Assembly (NCBI GenBank): GCA_031256095.1
Contig: JAIRRG010000038.1
Span: 1-26,338, forward strand
Direction of reading: 5' to 3'
DNA from: Desulfobulbaceae bacterium
Lineage (GTDB): Bacteria; Desulfobacterota; Desulfobulbia; Desulfobulbales; Desulfocapsaceae
DNA: 26,338 nt
Each line of letters begins with the position of its first letter. Within the stretch, counting starts at the first letter, position 1. Under the pieces are notes generated by a model. It was not told the origin of the DNA, ran no database searches, and was given only the letters and a program-made list of their open reading frames with translations. Of the stretch, positions 26,007-26,338 are shown one piece after another. The position numbers and the translations under genes are program-made.

Positions 26007-26027
26007 ATGATTCATAGAATGGTGTAA
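26007..26027 (+). CDS. Possible six-codon leader peptide before the adhesin gene
   Basis: GGAGG (25996-26000) lies six bases before an ATG that opens the frame M-I-H-R-M-V and stops at TAA, 78 bases ahead of the adhesin start. The ribosome binding site is better than most in the window, and the frame is too short to be an ordinary protein. It could be a leader peptide that couples translation to folding of the structured 5' region. It has no run of one amino acid, so classical amino-acid attenuation is unlikely. Chance remains possible. Confidence 0.3.
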   Translation: MIHRMV

Positions 26028-26105
26028 CCGGTCAGCCGAGGATGAAGTGGTACCCGTTGCTAAGAAAGGGAAAGTAATAAAAAAACTTAACTGAAAGAGG
26101 CTGCC

Positions 26106-26338
26106 ATGATTTCACCAACGATTTTAGCCAACCATGTCGATGTTCCGATTGATCCGGCAATGACCACTGTCCGGGCGTCAGGCCAACCGACCAACTTCCT
26201 GAGTGCCGCCGCCGAGGCCCATGTAAAGAATTATGAACGGACAGGCAACGACCTGATCATCCAGTTTGATGACGGCAGAGAGCTTCGCATCGACGGCTTC
26301 TTCACCCACGGCGTTGACTACAACAATCTTGTCTTCGT
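26106..26338 (+). CDS. Start of a BapA-like large adhesin (partial, runs off window)
   Basis: The first 77 codons of an open frame are present. AGAGG lies seven bases before the ATG. The protein starts MISPTILANHVDVP with no classical signal peptide, and has VKNYERTGNDLIIQFDDG followed by RELRIDGFFTHG and YNNLVF. A short beta-rich unit of the form D-L-x-x-x-F/L-x-D-G-x-x-x-x-I-x-x-F-F, then N-x-L-V-F, is the BapA-type prefix domain seen at the N-terminus of very large repeat adhesins exported by type I secretion. The absence of a Sec signal fits that export route. The repeats and the secretion genes would lie outside the window, so size and export cannot be confirmed. Family assignment is from memory. 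Confidence 0.6.
   Translation, partial: MISPTILANHVDVPIDPAMTTVRASGQPTNFLSAAAEAHVKNYERTGNDLIIQFDDGRELRIDGFFTHGVDYNNLVF

Larger units (their letters stand above)
25003..26105. other. 1.1 kb regulatory spacer between activator and adhesin genes
   Basis: No convincing protein gene. Just after the activator stop, ATTGTCA (25018-25024) and TGACAAT (25036-25042) form a perfect inverted repeat followed by CGGCCCCGTTTT, a weak terminator candidate. A minus-strand frame of 138 codons from ATG 25350 to 24937 has no recognisable features and runs into the activator gene; I do not support it. From 25480 the sequence is AT-rich and holds four dyad repeats, a tandem GATACAT pair (25518-25531), a TATAAT at 25595-25600 with TTGCGT 15 bases before it, mutually exclusive hairpins and a six-codon leader frame, listed separately. 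Confidence 0.6.

Noticed and set aside
25886..26105. c-di-GMP (GEMM) or TPP riboswitch
   Set aside because: The conserved core words I recall for these classes are absent; only isolated short similarities such as GATAGCGG and CCAGCG were seen.

Overview
The window looks like an origin-proximal chromosomal segment of a Gram-negative proteobacterium. The best guess is a deltaproteobacterial (Desulfobacterota/Desulfuromonadota-like) lineage. This rests on GyrB with the long proteobacterial insertion, the parA-parB / dnaN-gyrB-gyrA-gpsA layout I recall from Geobacter-type genomes, a menaquinone-type UbiE/MenG, and an outer-membrane/adhesin gene set. It is inference from gene content; no 16S or other decisive marker is present.

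Layout. (1) 1-1315, minus strand: insertion-sequence debris. The 5' end of an IS256-type transposase (cut by the window edge) overlaps by ATGA the stop of an IS3-family orfB. Both IS3 frames are broken by small indels although all three DDE residues survive. (2) 1316-1743: AT-rich spacer with a strong hairpin plus T-tract just before parA. (3) 1744-11537, plus strand: parA-parB, then a new promoter and a compact run hemC-dnaN-gyrB-gyrA-gpsA (chromosome partitioning, haem synthesis, replication clamp, gyrase, glycerol-3-phosphate synthesis). dnaA and recF, the usual neighbours of dnaN, are absent. (4) 11541-22923, all minus strand: plsY (meeting gpsA tail to tail with 3 bp between), a CreBC-like two-component pair, a DUF2628-type membrane protein, asnS-ubiE (overlapping), and a tight operon ybbA-ybbP-tesA followed by a secreted VWA/peptidoglycan-binding protein. 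(5) 23635-26338, plus strand: an orphan sigma-54 activator (NtrC family), then 1.1 kb without a convincing gene, and the start of what looks like a BapA-type giant adhesin.

How it may work together. gpsA and plsY make and then acylate glycerol-3-phosphate, the first steps of phospholipid synthesis. YbbA/YbbP/TesA form a conserved exporter-esterase set, here extended with a periplasmic von Willebrand A protein that could bind the cell wall. The most intriguing part is the right end. The spacer between the activator and the adhesin holds four copies of a dyad of one design (GTGTTT, 8 bases, AGAC plus two), three of them 56-59 bp apart. These are followed by mutually exclusive hairpins and a six-codon leader ORF with an excellent ribosome binding site. 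It reads like a regulated, possibly phase- or signal-controlled adhesin leader, with the adjacent activator as the obvious candidate regulator.

Base composition changes along the window: roughly 1340-7500 and 23300-26100 are visibly AT-richer, while 15200-22900 is clearly GC-rich. No tRNA, rRNA or CRISPR array was seen.
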